The notes below the pieces were generated by a model. It saw only the letters and a program-made list of their open reading frames with translations, was not told the DNA's origin and searched no databases. This document shows positions 5,358 through 5,626 of a stretch of 5,626 nucleotides of DNA, in pieces. The position numbers and the translations under genes are program-made. Source of the stretch: Comamonadaceae bacterium (GTDB taxonomy: Bacteria; Pseudomonadota; Gammaproteobacteria; Burkholderiales; Burkholderiaceae_C); the NCBI GenBank assembly GCA_947461325.1, contig CANHLD010000120.1:1-5626 (forward strand), read 5' to 3'. Within the stretch, counting starts at the first letter, position 1, and each line of letters opens with the position of its first letter.

Positions 5358-5549
5358 TCAGGCAGTAGGCGTTTTCACAGTCTGTACGACTGCGGCGCTT
5401 GCTGCACTTCCATTCAAAAACTTCTTGACCCATGTGGTGTTCAGGGTCAGTGCCAGGTGCACCGAAAAGGATCCGATGGCAACTGCGGCGAGGAAGATAG
5501 GAATGCCGACAGAAGGTTTGACCACTGTCCAGATTTTTCCGTAGATCAT
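5358..5549 (-). CDS. pucA: LH2 antenna alpha polypeptide
   Basis: The product has 63 residues. The N-terminus Gly-Lys-Ile-Trp-Thr-Val-Val-x-Pro-x-x-Gly-Ile-Pro (4-17) matches LH2 alpha of Rhodoblastus (Rhodopseudomonas) acidophila almost residue for residue and is unlike LH1 alpha. A single membrane helix follows with His31, the axial ligand of a B850-type bacteriochlorophyll, then Thr-Thr-Trp (38-40). The residues that hydrogen-bond the B850 acetyl groups in the reference, Tyr44 and Trp45, are here Phe44 and Leu45, as in blue-shifted B800-820 complexes. A 15-17 residue tail rich in Ala, Val and Thr extends past the usual end; betaproteobacterial LH2 alpha chains often carry such tails. The ATG has AAGGAG 6 nt upstream and lies 12 bp after pucB. 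The product forms the inner ring of LH2 in the cytoplasmic membrane with its N-terminus in the cytoplasm. Confidence 0.94.
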   Translation of the reverse strand: MIYGKIWTVVKPSVGIPIFLAAVAIGSFSVHLALTLNTTWVKKFLNGSAASAAVVQTVKTPTA

Positions 5550-5555
5550 GTGGTG

Positions 5556-5561
5556 CTCCTT
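5556..5561 (-). promoter_or_regulatory. Ribosome binding site of pucA
   Basis: AAGGAG on the minus strand lies 6 nt before the pucA ATG and starts directly after the pucB stop. It is a near-consensus site, as expected for a very highly translated antenna gene, and contrasts with pucC, which has none. Confidence 0.8.
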
Positions 5562-5626
5562 TTATTTCAGCCAAGGGGAATAAATGTACGCCAGCAGGTG
5601 TGCTAACGCTGCAATCATTCCAAAGA
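5562..5626 (-). CDS. pucB: LH2 antenna beta polypeptide (C-terminal end only, cut by window edge)
   Basis: The last 20 codons and a TAA stop are present; the rest lies beyond the right edge. The visible part is the second half of the membrane helix: Phe-Gly-Met-Ile-Ala-Ala-Leu-Ala, then His (the bacteriochlorophyll ligand, equivalent to beta His30 of Rhodoblastus acidophila), Leu-Leu-Ala-Tyr-Ile-Tyr, and the conserved C-terminal Pro-Trp-Leu followed by Lys. Beta and alpha pair one to one in the LH2 ring. The order pucB, pucA, pucC is the standard one for purple bacteria. Any promoter lies outside the window. Confidence 0.9.
   Translation of the reverse strand, partial: FGMIAALAHLLAYIYSPWLK

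Noticed and set aside
5358..5549. LH1 alpha (pufA) as identity of the antenna gene
   Set aside because: The N-terminus is the LH2 type (Gly-Lys-Ile-Trp-Thr-Val-Val), the LH1-type Trp-Arg-Ile-Trp start is missing, and pucC follows directly.
5296..5574. Minus-strand 92-codon frame and plus-strand frames of 83-89 codons over pucA
   Set aside because: They are out of frame with pucA and span its stop and the hairpins; the LH2 alpha frame is unambiguous.

Overview
The window looks like the edge of a photosynthesis gene region from a phototrophic purple bacterium, most likely a betaproteobacterium of the Burkholderiales (Comamonadaceae-like). The lineage is inferred from moderate GC content by eye, a Rubrivivax/Rhodoferax-style PucC, and an LH2 alpha chain with an Ala-rich C-terminal tail. 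The photosynthetic lifestyle is supported directly by LH2 (light-harvesting complex 2) genes.

Left part (1-1641, minus strand): the first 93 codons of a DUF599 membrane protein run off the left edge. Next to it is a two-gene unit made of a pirin (YhhW-type cupin, 940-1641) followed after 21 bp by a small flavodoxin-like FMN protein (388-918, TTG start with a strong Shine-Dalgarno, SD). A hairpin at 325-361 separates this unit from the DUF599 gene.

Centre (1642-3776): a 107-bp divergent intergenic region contains a perfect 15-bp palindrome of LysR-box type (T-N11-A). From it a LysR-type regulator (1749-2723) is read rightward. A renalase-like FAD/NAD(P)-binding oxidoreductase (2733-3776) follows only 9 bp later. 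Pirin, flavodoxin, LysR and FAD enzyme may form one redox-related divergon, but the substrate is unknown.

Right part (3788-5626, minus strand, convergent with the FAD gene): the end of pucB (LH2 beta), complete pucA (LH2 alpha), pucC (LH2 assembly factor of the BCH2/PucC family), and a 31-codon ORF with a good SD that encodes a single-span membrane peptide. Two tandem hairpins fill the pucA-pucC gap, a plausible device for making much more pucBA mRNA than pucC mRNA; pucC itself has no visible SD.

The two most notable points are these. The LH2 alpha chain carries Phe44-Leu45 where the B800-850 reference has Tyr-Trp, which predicts a blue-shifted, B800-820-like antenna. The 31-aa membrane peptide at the end of the puc unit is unrecognised. 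No RNA gene, mobile element or CRISPR array was seen.
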